Below, piece by piece: positions 16,916 to 27,805 of a stretch of 64,000 bases of DNA; the stretch's first letter is position 1, and the number at the start of each line of letters is the position of its first letter. The stretch lies in the NCBI RefSeq assembly GCF_012999535.1, contig NZ_JABBWV010000004.1, forward strand, positions 124,001-188,000. Direction: 5' to 3'. Source of the DNA: Microbispora sp. H11081 (lineage in GTDB: Bacteria; Actinomycetota; Actinomycetes; Streptosporangiales; Streptosporangiaceae). The notes below the pieces were generated by a model. The model had not been told where the DNA came from. It worked only from the letters and a program-made list of their open reading frames with translations, and made no database searches. A program made the translations under genes and the position numbers.

Positions 16916-18838
16916 TTATCGGTCGGATCTCGCGATCCCCGTGGAGGATTTCCCGTGCATCGGACGGATCGCCGGCTTCAGCCGGTCGCGGTCGCCGCGC
17001 GCCTGCGGGACGGACGGCACCCAGATGGTGCGCAGCAACCGCCGCACCGCCTTGGCCTGGTCCTCCGCGGTCTCCTCCTCCTGGGCCCGCTCGCGCGCGA
17101 ACAGGCGGAGCAGGTCGTGCATGCCGTACCAGTCCTGGTCGCTCGCTTCGAGGAGGTGGGCGTCGGCGAGGCGGTCGAGCAGGTCGGCGGTGCTCGGCTC
17201 CGTACGGTCGGCCAGGGCCGCGGCGGCCGCGACGCTGACGGCGCCGCCGGCCAGGCTGAGCAGGCGGAACATGCGGGAGGACTCCGGGTCGAGCCTGCGG
17301 TAGCTCGTCATGAAGTAGGGCCGGACGGCGCGGTCGTCGGTCTGGAGTTCCGACAGGCGGTGGTCCTCCACGGCGAGCCGGTCCGCCAGGGCGCGCAGCG
17401 ACAGGCCGGGCCTGGCGATCAACCGGGCGGCGGCGATCCTGACCGCCACCGGCAGCCCTCCGCACAGCCGCACGATGGCGCGCGCCGCGCGGGGGTCGGT
17501 GGCGACGCGTTCCGGCCCGATCAGGAGCCCGAGGAGCGTGGAGGTCTCGTCCTCGGTCATGACGCCGAGGCGGAAGTGCGACACGGCGTCCAGCGAGGTG
17601 AGCGACCTGCGGGCGGTGATCAGCACCCGGCAGCTGGGGCTCGCGGGCAGCAGCGGGCGAACCTGCGCGGCGTCGCAGGCGTTGTCGAGCAGGAGCAGCA
17701 GGTGCCTGCCGCCGGTCAGCGAACGGAACCGCGCCGCCATCTCGTCCACGTCGGGCCTGACGGCCCTGTCGTCGCCGAGCGAGCGCAGCAGGCGGGCCAG
17801 TACGTCGACCGGGTCGAGCGGCGCGACGTCGGGTGAGGAGCCGTGCAGGTCCACGTAGAGCTGCCCGTCGGGAAAGCGGTCCGCGATCTGGTGGGCGACG
17901 TGTACGGCCAGCGCCGACTTGCCGGACCCCGCCGCGCCGGTGATCGCCGCGACCGCGACCGCGTCGGAGCCCGCCGAGGTCAGCGCCGCGCGCAGGCGGG
18001 TGATCTCGCCTGTCCTGCCGGTGAAGGCCCGGCAGTCGATGGGCAGCTCGGCCGGGGCGGGGGGCCTGAGGGTGGCCCGCGTCGCGGGCGGCGCGAGCGT
18101 GGGGTCGTCAGCGAGGATGCGCTGGTGCATGCGCCGCAGGTCGGGGCCGGGGTCGATGCCGAGTTCCGCCGCGAGCACCACCCGCGCGCGCTGGTAGGCC
18201 GCCAGCGCGTCCGCCCGGCGGCCGGAGCGGTAGAGCGCCAGCATGAGGTGTGCCCTGAGGCGCTCGTTCAACGGGTCTCTGTTGGTGTGGGCCTCCAGAT
18301 CGGCGAGCATCTCGCCGTGCCGGCCGAGCGCGAGCCGGGCCTCCAGCGAGGCGTCGACGGAGACCGTCCGCAGCCGCTCCAGCCGCGCCGTCTCGCCGCG
18401 CAGCGGCGCGGGCAGGGGCAGCCCCTCCAGGACCGACTCGCCGCGCCACAGGCCGAGGGCCCGGGTCAGCCGTTCGAGCGCGACGTCGTGCCGCGACTCG
18501 GACAGGGCGCGCAGGCCCTGCTCGGCGAGGCTCTCGAACCGCGTCACGTCGATCTCGTCGGGCCTGACCCGCAGCACGTACCCGTTGGCGCTCGCCTCGA
18601 TGCGGGACGGGGTGCCGAGCACCCGGCGAAGCGCGGAGATGTACGTGTACACGTTCGACTCGGCGGCTGCGGGCGCCCGTTCGCCCCACAGCCAGTCGAT
18701 CATCCGTTTGCTCGGGATCGCCTTGCCGGCGTTGAGCAGCAGGGTCGCGAGCAGAACCCGCTGTTTGCGCCGCCCGAGCGGGATCGGCTTCCCGTGGCAA
18801 GTACGGACCTCGATAGGCCCGAGGATCTTGAAGTCCAT
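16916..18838 (-). CDS. Large SARP (AfsR-like) regulator with NTPase domain
   Basis: 640 aa. Winged helix (residues about 1-95, FKILGPIEV start), BTAD (about 100-250), then an NB-ARC/STAND NTPase with Walker A GAAGSGKSALA and Walker B LLLLLDN, plus a winged-helix tail ending with MHDLLRLFARERA. The TPR repeats that complete true AfsR proteins are missing, so it is a shorter SARP-NB-ARC form. These proteins activate secondary metabolite or cell-surface clusters in response to NTP-dependent switching. It precedes the aminotransferase operon on the same strand. ATG 18838 is chosen over an upstream TTG at 18853 because it aligns with the usual MDFKILGP start. Confidence 0.87.
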   Translation of the reverse strand: MDFKILGPIEVRTCHGKPIPLGRRKQRVLLATLLLNAGKAIPSKRMIDWLWGERAPAAAESNVYTYISALRRVLGTPSRIEASANGYVLRVRPDEIDVTRFESLAEQGLRALSESRHDVALERLTRALGLWRGESVLEGLPLPAPLRGETARLERLRTVSVDASLEARLALGRHGEMLADLEAHTNRDPLNERLRAHLMLALYRSGRRADALAAYQRARVVLAAELGIDPGPDLRRMHQRILADDPTLAPPATRATLRPPAPAELPIDCRAFTGRTGEITRLRAALTSAGSDAVAVAAITGAAGSGKSALAVHVAHQIADRFPDGQLYVDLHGSSPDVAPLDPVDVLARLLRSLGDDRAVRPDVDEMAARFRSLTGGRHLLLLLDNACDAAQVRPLLPASPSCRVLITARRSLTSLDAVSHFRLGVMTEDETSTLLGLLIGPERVATDPRAARAIVRLCGGLPVAVRIAAARLIARPGLSLRALADRLAVEDHRLSELQTDDRAVRPYFMTSYRRLDPESSRMFRLLSLAGGAVSVAAAAALADRTEPSTADLLDRLADAHLLEASDQDWYGMHDLLRLFARERAQEEETAEDQAKAVRRLLRTIWVPSVPQARGDRDRLKPAIRPMHGKSSTGIARSDR

Positions 18839-19287
18839 GCGACCACCCTGCAAGCCCGGTATTCACAGTTAGGAACCGTACAAATCCTGATAAAAGCTGA
18901 TTTGTTGCGAACTATGATCGAGAGATTCGATCTGCGGGCGGTACTCGCGCGAAAGGAATAATGCTCTTACGCCGTACGAATTACGGGCTGACCTGAAATG
19001 GATGCGTAATACGTAGCAATCTGGTATTACGGACTTTCCCTATTTGTATCGGCGTGGAGACCTGCCCCCCAGCTAGGGGCCGACTACGGTGCGTGCGACG
19101 GGAAAGGGCCGGTATGTAATTCGCCGTGAGCGGGGCCGGACGTCTCGTCCGGCGGCGGGAAAGCCGGGCGGTATCGGACGCCGGAGCGTCCGCTCGATCA
19201 CGTCGTGGGGGCCCGCCGCGGGGGGCCAGGGGAGCGGCGCGAGGGGCGAAAGGGACGTGGCCGGGGGACCGGGCAACGACACGGCCC

Positions 19288-19314
19288 CCGGTGCGGCGGA
19301 TCGCGCCGCACCGG
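19288..19314 (-). terminator. Secondary hairpin downstream of xylanase gene
   Basis: A perfect 11-bp stem (19288-19298 with 19304-19314) and a 5-nt loop, downstream of the leftward xylanase gene. Confidence 0.55.
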
Positions 19315-19359
19315 AGGCCGGGGGAGATGTCAGTGGTGAGACGATCCACGTCGCCGGCC

Positions 19360-19393
19360 GTCCGTCACACCGGCACGGGCCGGCGTGACGGAC
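19360..19393 (-). terminator. Terminator of the xylanase gene
   Basis: A 15-bp stem with one mismatch (19360-19374 with 19379-19393) and a 4-nt loop lies 45 bp after the xylanase stop codon, reading leftward. Confidence 0.7.
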
Positions 19394-19438
19394 GGTGGAG
19401 CAGGCGACGTGCCGGATCGGCTCGCCGGTCAGACCTGG

Positions 19439-21295
<1,857 letters not shown>

Positions 21296-21804
21296 ACTTG
21301 ATCCGGCGAGCGCGAGGCCGTGGTGATCTCAACGCCCAGATCCGCCGCACCGCCGTCTCGTGGGCCGGGCCAGCCGATGACGCGTCCCTTGACAGCGTGT
21401 CCCGGCCTCGTATTTGCTCCGGCCACCACCACCTCCACCCGTACGAGGGAGAGGCGACCGTGAACGACCTGTGAAAGATGACGCGCGACATTCACTGCCG
21501 TGAATGTGGGCCGACGGCGACCGGAGGCCGTACGACCTGGACGGACACCACGTCCCGGTCCGCTGCCTGACCGGTCCGAGTCCGCCGGGCCGTGACCACC
21601 ACCCGGCCCGCGCTGCGGGCCTGCATTGTTGGCCTGCACTGGCAACCTGCGCTGCCGGCCTGCCCTGCCGCGGGCCGTGCGGCGGGAGTTTCGCGATCCC
21701 GGGCATCCGGCCGCCGAGCGCGCCGGTGCCGTCAGGGGTCGCGCCGCGATGTTCCTCCGGCGGTGTCCGGGTGAGGAAGGCGCGGCCGGGGTGGAGTCGT
21801 CCGC
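21296..21804. other. Gene-free stretch between xylanase leader and lipoprotein gene
   Basis: About 500 bp without a convincing gene, RNA or repeat. Reading frames present have no ribosome sites and are shadow-like. Confidence 0.5.
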
Positions 21805-22314
21805 CTACGCGCGGCCCTGCAGGAGCTTGCTCAGTCGCAGGGCGGTGTCCTGGCGGCCGTCCGAGTCGGCGGTGCTCACCTTGATCCCGCAGTAGTCCCC
21901 GCTCCGGCAGGGGAACCACAGTTCGCCGTGCGTCTCGTCGTACGTGGCGCCGTCGACGAAGCCGCTCACCGGCTGGCCGATCTCGGCCACGGTTTCGTAC
22001 TGGGCCTTGGGCAGCACCGCCGCGTAGATCGCCTCGGTGAAGCCGTCCTTGGCGCTGGACGCCGTCCAGACGCATCCGCCGAACGTGTAGTCGTGCTGCC
22101 CGCCGTCATGCGGGCCGATCGCCTCGGCGACCTCGTCCTCGCTGAGGAACTTGCAGCTTTCGCTGCCGCCCGAGCCTCCCTCCGCGGGGGCTTCGGCACC
22201 GGGAAGATCCACCGAGCCGGAGCCGGCGGGTTCGGCGCCGCCTCCGCAGGCCGCGACCAGCGCCAGCGCACTGCCGAGGATCGCGATGAGCGTGCACTTC
22301 TTGAGAAGCCTCAC
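21805..22314 (-). CDS. DUF3558-like lipoprotein
   Basis: 169 aa. A lysine-containing n-region (VRLLKKCTLIAILGS) leads to a lipobox LVAAC at about residues 19-23, then a Gly/Ser-rich spacer and a small domain beginning CKFLSEDEVAEAIGP. That opening and the later FGGCVWTAS, with disulfide-capable cysteines, resemble DUF3558 lipoproteins of actinomycetes. It would be anchored to the outer face of the membrane; function unknown. The start is GTG 22314, with GAAGGGA eight bases upstream; longer in-frame forms would bury the signal sequence. Confidence 0.78.
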   Translation of the reverse strand: MRLLKKCTLIAILGSALALVAACGGGAEPAGSGSVDLPGAEAPAEGGSGGSESCKFLSEDEVAEAIGPHDGGQHDYTFGGCVWTASSAKDGFTEAIYAAVLPKAQYETVAEIGQPVSGFVDGATYDETHGELWFPCRSGDYCGIKVSTADSDGRQDTALRLSKLLQGRA

Positions 22315-22524
22315 CAATGGTCCCTTCGCGTATGGGGTGTCATGGCGGAGTGAACCGCCCAGGGCCGGCACCGACTTCAGCATGACCAGAGCCTCCCGCC
22401 ACGAGCAGTCCGCCTTACGGTCCCCTTCACTGTCGCTGCTCGTCACGGTCTTTGCACGCCTTATCCGATAGCCGGCCCGGCCGGCATCGGGTCATACGCG
22501 TCGCCCGAGGCGCGTACACCGTCG

Positions 22525-23478
22525 TCAGAGGCGGATACGGGCGACGATCGGCAGGTGGTCGCTGCCGGTTTTCGGCAGCGAGCTGATCTCGGTCACCGTC
22601 ATCGCGCGGGTCAGGACCTGGTCGATACGTGCCAGCGGGGCGCGGGCCGGCCAACTGAAGGCGAAATCGCGGGGTGGGGCCGACATCAGCGAGAGGACCG
22701 GGCGCAGCCCGCGGTCGTCGACGGTGCCGTTGAGGTCGCCGAGCAGAAGAATGCGGTCGACCGGTTCGGCGGCCAGCACCGCGCCGAGCCGCCGGGCGCT
22801 CTCGTCGCGGCGTACGACGTCGAATCCCCCCGCGCCGATGCGCACCGAGGGCAGATGGACGACGTAGACGGCGAGGTCGCCGTGCGGGGTGCGGGCGACG
22901 GCGCGCAGCCCGCGGTTCCAGTCCTGGCCGACGTCGTGCGGGCGGATGTCCACCGTGGCCGTCTCGGTGAGAGGGAAGCGGGACCAGAGGCCGACGCTGC
23001 CGTGCACCGTCCGATACGGGTACTCGGCGTGCAGCGTGGCCTCCCAGGCGGGCAGGGCCGCCGGCAGGAGTTCCTCCAGGCCGATCACATCCGGCCGGGC
23101 CGCGATCAGTGCGCGCGCCGTGCCGGCCGGGTCGGTGTTCTCGTCACTGACGTTGTGCTGCACGGCGACCAGGTGATGTGGCCGTTCTCCTCGGGGTAGC
23201 AGATGTCCGCCGAACTGGGCGAACCAGGCGGCGACCGGCAGCAGCGTGGCCAGCGCACCCGCCGCGGAGCGCCGCCACCATGCCAGGACGAGCAACAGGG
23301 GAACGGCCAGCGCGAGCCACGGCAGGAACGTCTCGACCAGGCTGCTGAGATGACCGATCCCGTTCGGAACCAACTGAGGGAAGGCCAGGACGGCGCCGAT
23401 CAGTACCGCGACGGCGACCAGGGCAGCACGGAAGATCGGCACGCGGCGATTTTCGCAGCCCCCCGCCACTTCCGGCAT
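22525..23478 (-). CDS. VanJ-like membrane EEP phosphatase (third locus)
   Basis: 317 aa. Three N-terminal hydrophobic helices (FRAALVAVAVLIGAVLAF, FLPWLALAVPLLLVLAWW, and LATLLPVAAWFAQFG) lead into an EEP domain with VQHNVS, GLEEL, LLLGDLNGTVDD and TGSDHLPIVARI. It therefore has the full metal/catalytic set of the fold. It is more distant from the two copies in the glycan cluster. Part of it (residues about 125-317) is duplicated in decayed form at 27806-28376. The start is uncertain: ATG 23478 or GTG 23442, neither with a strong ribosome site. Confidence 0.82.
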   Translation of the reverse strand: MPEVAGGCENRRVPIFRAALVAVAVLIGAVLAFPQLVPNGIGHLSSLVETFLPWLALAVPLLLVLAWWRRSAAGALATLLPVAAWFAQFGGHLLPRGERPHHLVAVQHNVSDENTDPAGTARALIAARPDVIGLEELLPAALPAWEATLHAEYPYRTVHGSVGLWSRFPLTETATVDIRPHDVGQDWNRGLRAVARTPHGDLAVYVVHLPSVRIGAGGFDVVRRDESARRLGAVLAAEPVDRILLLGDLNGTVDDRGLRPVLSLMSAPPRDFAFSWPARAPLARIDQVLTRAMTVTEISSLPKTGSDHLPIVARIRL

Positions 23479-23574
23479 CGCCTACGCCGCTTCGCTGTGT
23501 ACGGCGGCACACTCGAGATGTGTCACGTCGATGTCGTGTCCGTGGCGGTGATGAACGGTGGAGAGGACGGGTGA

Positions 23575-23604
23575 GGCCCCGGACACCGTGCGGTGTCTGG
23601 GGCC
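23575..23604 (-). terminator. Terminator after nuclease-helicase gene copy 1
   Basis: A 13-bp stem with a single G-U pair (23575-23587 with 23592-23604) and a 4-nt loop lies 160 bp after the leftward nuclease-helicase gene. The rest of the 285-bp gap holds nothing recognisable. Confidence 0.65.
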
Positions 23605-23763
23605 CTCGCTTTCCCCGCCCGGATGAGCCGCCCCGTCCGCCGCCAGAGTCGACACCTCGCCGGTAGGTCGCCGATGCAGAGGCGTGGCTGCTGCCGCCTT
23701 GGCCGTCGTAGAGTTCCCAGCCGCCGCCACCGGTCGTCGCCTACAGTGCTCCCGAGGCCGCCT

Positions 23764-25632
23764 TCATGGTGTCGCCGTTCGCATGAGGCCGGCGAGGTGA
23801 CTCCGCAGCTCGGGATCGACTGCGTAGATCACCGTGCCCCGCATCCCTCTGGTGAGCAGGACCTTGTAGACGTTCCGTACGAGCTGGTCGAAGTCGCTGT
23901 CGGGAACGGACTTCCGGCTCCTGAAGGCAGGGTCCTTGTTCTCCTCGCGCACGGTGGCAAGTCGCCCATCCCGGACGGTGAGGTCAGGCCCCAGAATGAC
24001 GCCATTCCAGTCGTACTCGAACCCCTGGGCGGTGTAGACACAGCCGACCTGCCCGAACCCGTTCGGCTCGCTGGCCCACAACATGCTCGGGGGATAGTCG
24101 CCGACGGCGCGGTCCTTCTTGACGTTCCACGGCCGTGCCCAGTCCCCAATGACGACGTCGTCGACGAGGGTGTCATCGGGGCGGGGGTCGCTCCACGGCC
24201 AGCAATAGCCCGCGGTCATGCGGGCGGTGCCGGTTTGGGCGCGAAGGAAGGCTTCGAGCTCTTGGGGCGAGTCGGCGAGCCGTACGTCGAAGTCCTGATC
24301 TCCGTCCCATTCCAAAGGGCCGCCGTCGGCCAGGCCCAGCAGCCGGAGCACCCACTGCTCGTACTTCCGGCTGCCTCCACAGCGGAACTGCTCATCCAGC
24401 GACACGAACCGAACGTCGTAGCCCTTGGCGCGGGCATAGTTCTCGATGGTCTGCACGGTGCCGAGCTCACCCGGCCGCACCACCTGGTGCTGGTCGAGGA
24501 GGAAGACCGGCACGCGGGCCGCCGACAGCAGCTCATCGAGCTGACTACGCCCTGTCCGCCTCGCGGCAGGCGTGAAGCGATTGGTGGACGTCTCACGGAT
24601 GCGATGAGCTTCATCGCAGATCAGCACATCCATGCCGTTCCGCTCGGCGTCGGTGAAGCTGTTGAAGTACTTGAACAGGTTCTTGATCCGAGTACTGCCG
24701 CGGCCCGGATAACGGCGCATGGTCTGCGTGAACGATTGCGATCCGGTCGCGTGCAGGGCCGACCGGCCCTGCCTGTACAACTCGCCGAGCAGTGACAGCG
24801 CGATGACGCTCTTCCCGCTGCCCGGACCGCCGGTGACGATGACCACCTGTTTGGAATCCGCCTGCCGTGCTCGGTCCACGGCGCCCATGACCAGCTCGTA
24901 CGCGACCTGCTGCTCGTCCAGCAACGTGAACTGCTCACGTTCGCGAATCTCTTTGGACGCGTACGTCATGAGCTGCTTGCTCGGGGCGACCGCGCTCTTG
25001 AGGAGCCGGTCGGCAGCGTCGGCACCCGGTTTGTCGGACAGCCGCTCGCTCAGGTATCGGAGGAATTCGCCGCGCCGCTGTTTGGTGAACAGGCGGCTAC
25101 GCTCGTCCCGGACCTGCTCTGACAGCCCGTCGACGTCCAGGTCCATGGCGTTGTGCAGGTACGCGGCTCCGTGCACGGCGTTCGGCTTGCCGTTGAGCGC
25201 CCCGAGGAAGTCGCACATGTACTCGCAGTATCGGCGTACCTGCTCCGCCGGGTGCAGCGTCTCGCCGCCCGGCATGCCCTCCACGATGACCAGGTGCTCA
25301 CCCGACTCGGAGGGCTCGGCACGGCTCCACTGCTTGAGCTCGACGACGACATAGGAGTCTTCGCCGGTACGCGGATGCACGCCGGCGAGGACCACGTCGA
25401 CACGTCGGCTGGTAAGGGGGAGCTTGTACTCCACGAGCATCTCGACCCTGTGCAGCCCGGCGTCGGCAAGGTCGCGAGCGAGGACCGGCAAGCTGCGCTG
25501 CCAGGACTTGAACTCGGAGGGGGAGGGGCGGCGTCCTGTGGTCGCCCGCACGTGTTCAGCGATCGCTTCCGCCAGAACGGCCTCGTTCGGGGAGGTGAGC
25601 AGGTTGTCGACAGACAGCCGCAGAGCCGTCAC
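23764..25632 (-). CDS. PD-(D/E)XK nuclease fused to Schlafen-group-3 (DUF2075) helicase, copy 1
   Basis: 622 aa. The N-terminal 200 residues contain a restriction-nuclease-like core (VDVVLAGVHP, then VVVELKQW: Asp and Glu-x-Lys). The C-terminal 370 residues are the DUF2075/SLFN-g3 helicase domain with Walker A TGGPGSGKSVIA, Walker B LICDEAHR, SLDEQFRCGG and LLTRGMRG. Such proteins are predicted ATP-dependent nucleases or translocases on nucleic acid; antiviral roles are suspected for Schlafen-like helicases but unproved for this family. GTG 25632 is preferred because GGGGGA lies six bases upstream and the paralogue at 29192 has exactly the same leader geometry. A conserved inverted repeat lies 18-34 bp upstream. 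Confidence 0.85.
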   Translation of the reverse strand: MTALRLSVDNLLTSPNEAVLAEAIAEHVRATTGRRPSPSEFKSWQRSLPVLARDLADAGLHRVEMLVEYKLPLTSRRVDVVLAGVHPRTGEDSYVVVELKQWSRAEPSESGEHLVIVEGMPGGETLHPAEQVRRYCEYMCDFLGALNGKPNAVHGAAYLHNAMDLDVDGLSEQVRDERSRLFTKQRRGEFLRYLSERLSDKPGADAADRLLKSAVAPSKQLMTYASKEIREREQFTLLDEQQVAYELVMGAVDRARQADSKQVVIVTGGPGSGKSVIALSLLGELYRQGRSALHATGSQSFTQTMRRYPGRGSTRIKNLFKYFNSFTDAERNGMDVLICDEAHRIRETSTNRFTPAARRTGRSQLDELLSAARVPVFLLDQHQVVRPGELGTVQTIENYARAKGYDVRFVSLDEQFRCGGSRKYEQWVLRLLGLADGGPLEWDGDQDFDVRLADSPQELEAFLRAQTGTARMTAGYCWPWSDPRPDDTLVDDVVIGDWARPWNVKKDRAVGDYPPSMLWASEPNGFGQVGCVYTAQGFEYDWNGVILGPDLTVRDGRLATVREENKDPAFRSRKSVPDSDFDQLVRNVYKVLLTRGMRGTVIYAVDPELRSHLAGLMRTATP

Positions 25633-25649
25633 GGATCGTCCCCCAGGCA

Positions 25650-25666
25650 GCACGAAAAACTCGTGC
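25650..25666. promoter_or_regulatory. Leader inverted repeat GCACGA-N5-TCGTGC, copy 1
   Basis: A perfect 6-bp dyad sits just upstream of the ribosome site of nuclease-helicase copy 1. The same dyad with a different 5-nt centre is found at the same position before copy 2 (29159-29175), which argues for selection as an operator or RNA hairpin. Confidence 0.55.
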
Positions 25667-26029
25667 GGGTGGGGGCCTATCCGCTCCGGCCGAAGCCGTA
25701 CGAATGCGGAAGCCCGTCGGGCCGCATCAAATGGTCACGCGAAAGCGTAGCGGGGGCAGTATCGCCGCGAAACCCGCGTAGCGATGCCGCATCCTCGGCC
25801 CCAGAATGCGTGATGCTCCCTCCGTAGGGGTTCACTCAGCGTCCAGCGATCCAGTCGCTGTTCGACTGGGCCGCTCGTGAGGAGCTCGTGAGGAGGGGAC
25901 ATTCGCTTTCCACGGCGGCCATCGCAGCCCCATGATGCTGTGGGGTCAAGGCGCGGAAAACGCGCACCACTCGAGAACAGCGTCGCCGACGGGAGGGACT
26001 CCGCACCCGGTTCTATGCGGCGTGGCCAT
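25667..26029. other. Promoter side of nuclease-helicase copy 1 and gene-free spacer
   Basis: The first 50 bp share blocks (GGGCTTCCGC and GGATA-GCCCCCA, read on the minus strand) with the leader of copy 2. Beyond them only a short repeated GCGTAGCG (25745-25752, 25777-25784) was seen and no gene. Confidence 0.45.
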
Positions 26030-26443
26030 TCACTCCATGGGTGGCCGGCGGTCCCGCTCCTCCGTCACTGTGCGCCCGAGCAGCTTGTCGATGCTGCGGC
26101 GCTCGCGTTTGGTGGGGCGTCCCGCACCGCGAGCCCGAACGGCCACCGTCACGGTCTCTTCGCGCGGAGGAGGCGGGGGGCTCTTGTCGACGTAGCACTC
26201 GGCGGCCACAGGGGCGCCGACGCGCTTGGTGATGACGCGGGAGACGACCACGATGCGTTCGCGCCCCTCGTGCCGGAGACGGACCTCGTCACCGACCCGG
26301 ACGACGTGCGCGGGCTTGACCCGCACCCCGTTGACCCGGACGTGACCGCCCCGGCAGGCGTCGGACGCGATCGAACGAGTCCTGGTCAGCCGTACCGACC
26401 AGATCCAGATGTCCACCCGTGCGCTCACCTGCTCACCCGACAC
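26030..26443 (-). CDS. S4-domain RNA-binding protein (Hsp15-like)
   Basis: 137 aa. S4 RNA-binding domain over residues about 9-70 (VDIWIWSVRLTRTRSIASDA, then GGHVRVNGVRVKPAHVVRVGDEV), followed by a basic Pro/Arg-rich tail with RPTKRERR. Hsp15-type S4 proteins bind stalled 50S subunits carrying nascent chains and assist recycling. Here the gene stands alone on the minus strand. Start GTG 26443; an internal GTG at 26428 has a slightly better ribosome site, so the first five residues are uncertain. Confidence 0.85.
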   Translation of the reverse strand: MSGEQVSARVDIWIWSVRLTRTRSIASDACRGGHVRVNGVRVKPAHVVRVGDEVRLRHEGRERIVVVSRVITKRVGAPVAAECYVDKSPPPPPREETVTVAVRARGAGRPTKRERRSIDKLLGRTVTEERDRRPPME

Positions 26444-26601
26444 CCCGCCACTGTACTGACACCGAGGCGGACGACGCGTTCTGCCAGCGTCTGCGAGCCC
26501 GCTTCACCGAGCTGGAAGGCGAGCGCCGGACCAAGGCGCAGGAGCTTGCGCGTATAGCTCGTGCTCATCACGTCGTACCGCGCTTTCCGCGGCGGCGTAC
26601 G

Positions 26602-27459
26602 TCACCCGTTCCCGGCGTGGCACGCGTTCTGCGCACGATGGCAGAGGACGGGGAGCATGCTCCATTCGTCCAGCACCACGCGATCGCCCAGCGGCTCGTC
26701 CAGCCTGACGACGCCCTGGCCGGAGTTGCCGACGCCTGCGCAGAAGCCGTAGCCCCGATAGGGCATCTCGAGTCCCAAGACCACGACAACTGGCCTCTCG
26801 CCGGCTCGCAGGGTGACGTCGAACGGTTCGTCGCCGACGCAGACGCCGTAGTCGTACTTCACCAGCAGTGTGCGTTCGTCGAGTAGTTCGAGATCTGTGA
26901 TCCCCTCACCTGTCAGACGGTGGCCGACCGCGTCTTCGATGGTCCCGATCGCCTTCTGATCGACCGCGACGTAGTCGATGGGACCAGGGAGGTTGGAGAA
27001 GCTCAGCCGCCAGGCCGGTACGGTCGCCATGCCGCGTGAGGTCTTCAGCCGCCTGGTCGTGAAGGTGGCGCGGGTCAGCTTGTACTGCTTGTTGTCGGGA
27101 AACGTCATGTTCTCGGGCCAAGGGGACAGTGCCATCAGCGCCTCGCGCGGTGTGATCACGGGGACCCGCATCGTGGCCCCGCCGTCCCAGTGGACCTGTG
27201 CCTCGGCGGGTGGAGTGGGGAGCGGGCCGGCGACGACCCAGCCGTGCCACTCGTAATCGATGTCCTCGCTCACCTTCTGGGACATCTTCCTCAGGTCCTC
27301 GAGCGGAACGAACCCCTCGTGCCAGATCTCCGCGGCGCCGCTGGTCCGCCAGGTGGAGACGGCTTGCGTGGCGTTTTCCTCGAACGTCGGTCCCAACAGG
27401 CCAGAGCTGTCGCCGAGGAGTAGCACCGCTGCCAGAAGTATCGAGGCTAATCGCACCAT
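26602..27459 (-). CDS. Secreted hypothetical protein
   Basis: 285 aa. A short hydrophobic N-terminus (RLASILLAAVLLLGDSSG) is a likely signal peptide. The remainder is a soluble domain rich in Trp/Pro with several extended beta motifs (VVVLGLEMPYRGYGFCAG) and no catalytic signature that I recognise. Start ATG 27459 lacks a Shine-Dalgarno sequence. Neighbours (S4 protein downstream, decayed VanJ-like copy upstream) do not suggest a role. Confidence 0.6.
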   Translation of the reverse strand: MVRLASILLAAVLLLGDSSGLLGPTFEENATQAVSTWRTSGAAEIWHEGFVPLEDLRKMSQKVSEDIDYEWHGWVVAGPLPTPPAEAQVHWDGGATMRVPVITPREALMALSPWPENMTFPDNKQYKLTRATFTTRRLKTSRGMATVPAWRLSFSNLPGPIDYVAVDQKAIGTIEDAVGHRLTGEGITDLELLDERTLLVKYDYGVCVGDEPFDVTLRAGERPVVVVLGLEMPYRGYGFCAGVGNSGQGVVRLDEPLGDRVVLDEWSMLPVLCHRAQNACHAGNG

Positions 27460-27466
27460 TCAATGA

Positions 27467-27613
27467 TCTTGGCAGAGTGCCGCTCCCGACACCGGCGGCT
27501 TCGCGCCCCGCACGCTGCCCTCGGAGAGCGCTCTGGTCGCCCGTCACTCCGGCGCGGTCAACGAAGCCATCGAACGCGACCTGCTCGGCGTCTTCACCTC
27601 TGAACTCCCGTAG
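27467..27613 (+). pseudogene. C-terminal remnant of an unidentified gene
   Basis: An open frame without a start codon ends at TAG 27611-27613 and has good coding character over its last 35 codons (GGFAPRTLPSESALVARHSG, then AVNEAIERDLLG). A stop codon lies directly upstream. It is probably the tail of a gene destroyed during the rearrangements in this region; family not recognised. Confidence 0.3.
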
Positions 27614-27805
27614 TAACAGCGGGCGGCGATTCTGAACGGTCAGTGCCGTTCAAGTAGGACCATCAGCACTCGGAGCCGTGGCGGGAGGAGAAGGGCGGCC
27701 ACGCCGCAGACGAGCGCAACTCCTGCCGCGACCCAGGATGCCCGGGCCAATCAATGAGGAGCCGCCCCGACCCCACGTAATCCTGGTATGACCTGCCGTA
27801 CCGGT

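Larger units (their letters stand above)
18839..19438. other. 600-bp intergenic region between SARP and xylanase genes
   Basis: The first 150 bp (to about 19040) are AT-rich and probably hold the promoter of the large SARP gene. The remainder is GC-rich and holds two strong hairpins next to the xylanase stop codon. Reading frames here lack coding character; no RNA gene was recognised. Confidence 0.5.

Noticed and set aside
21296..21804. Regulatory RNA or riboswitch between xylanase and lipoprotein genes
   Set aside because: No known riboswitch core or strong terminator-antiterminator pair could be made out by eye.
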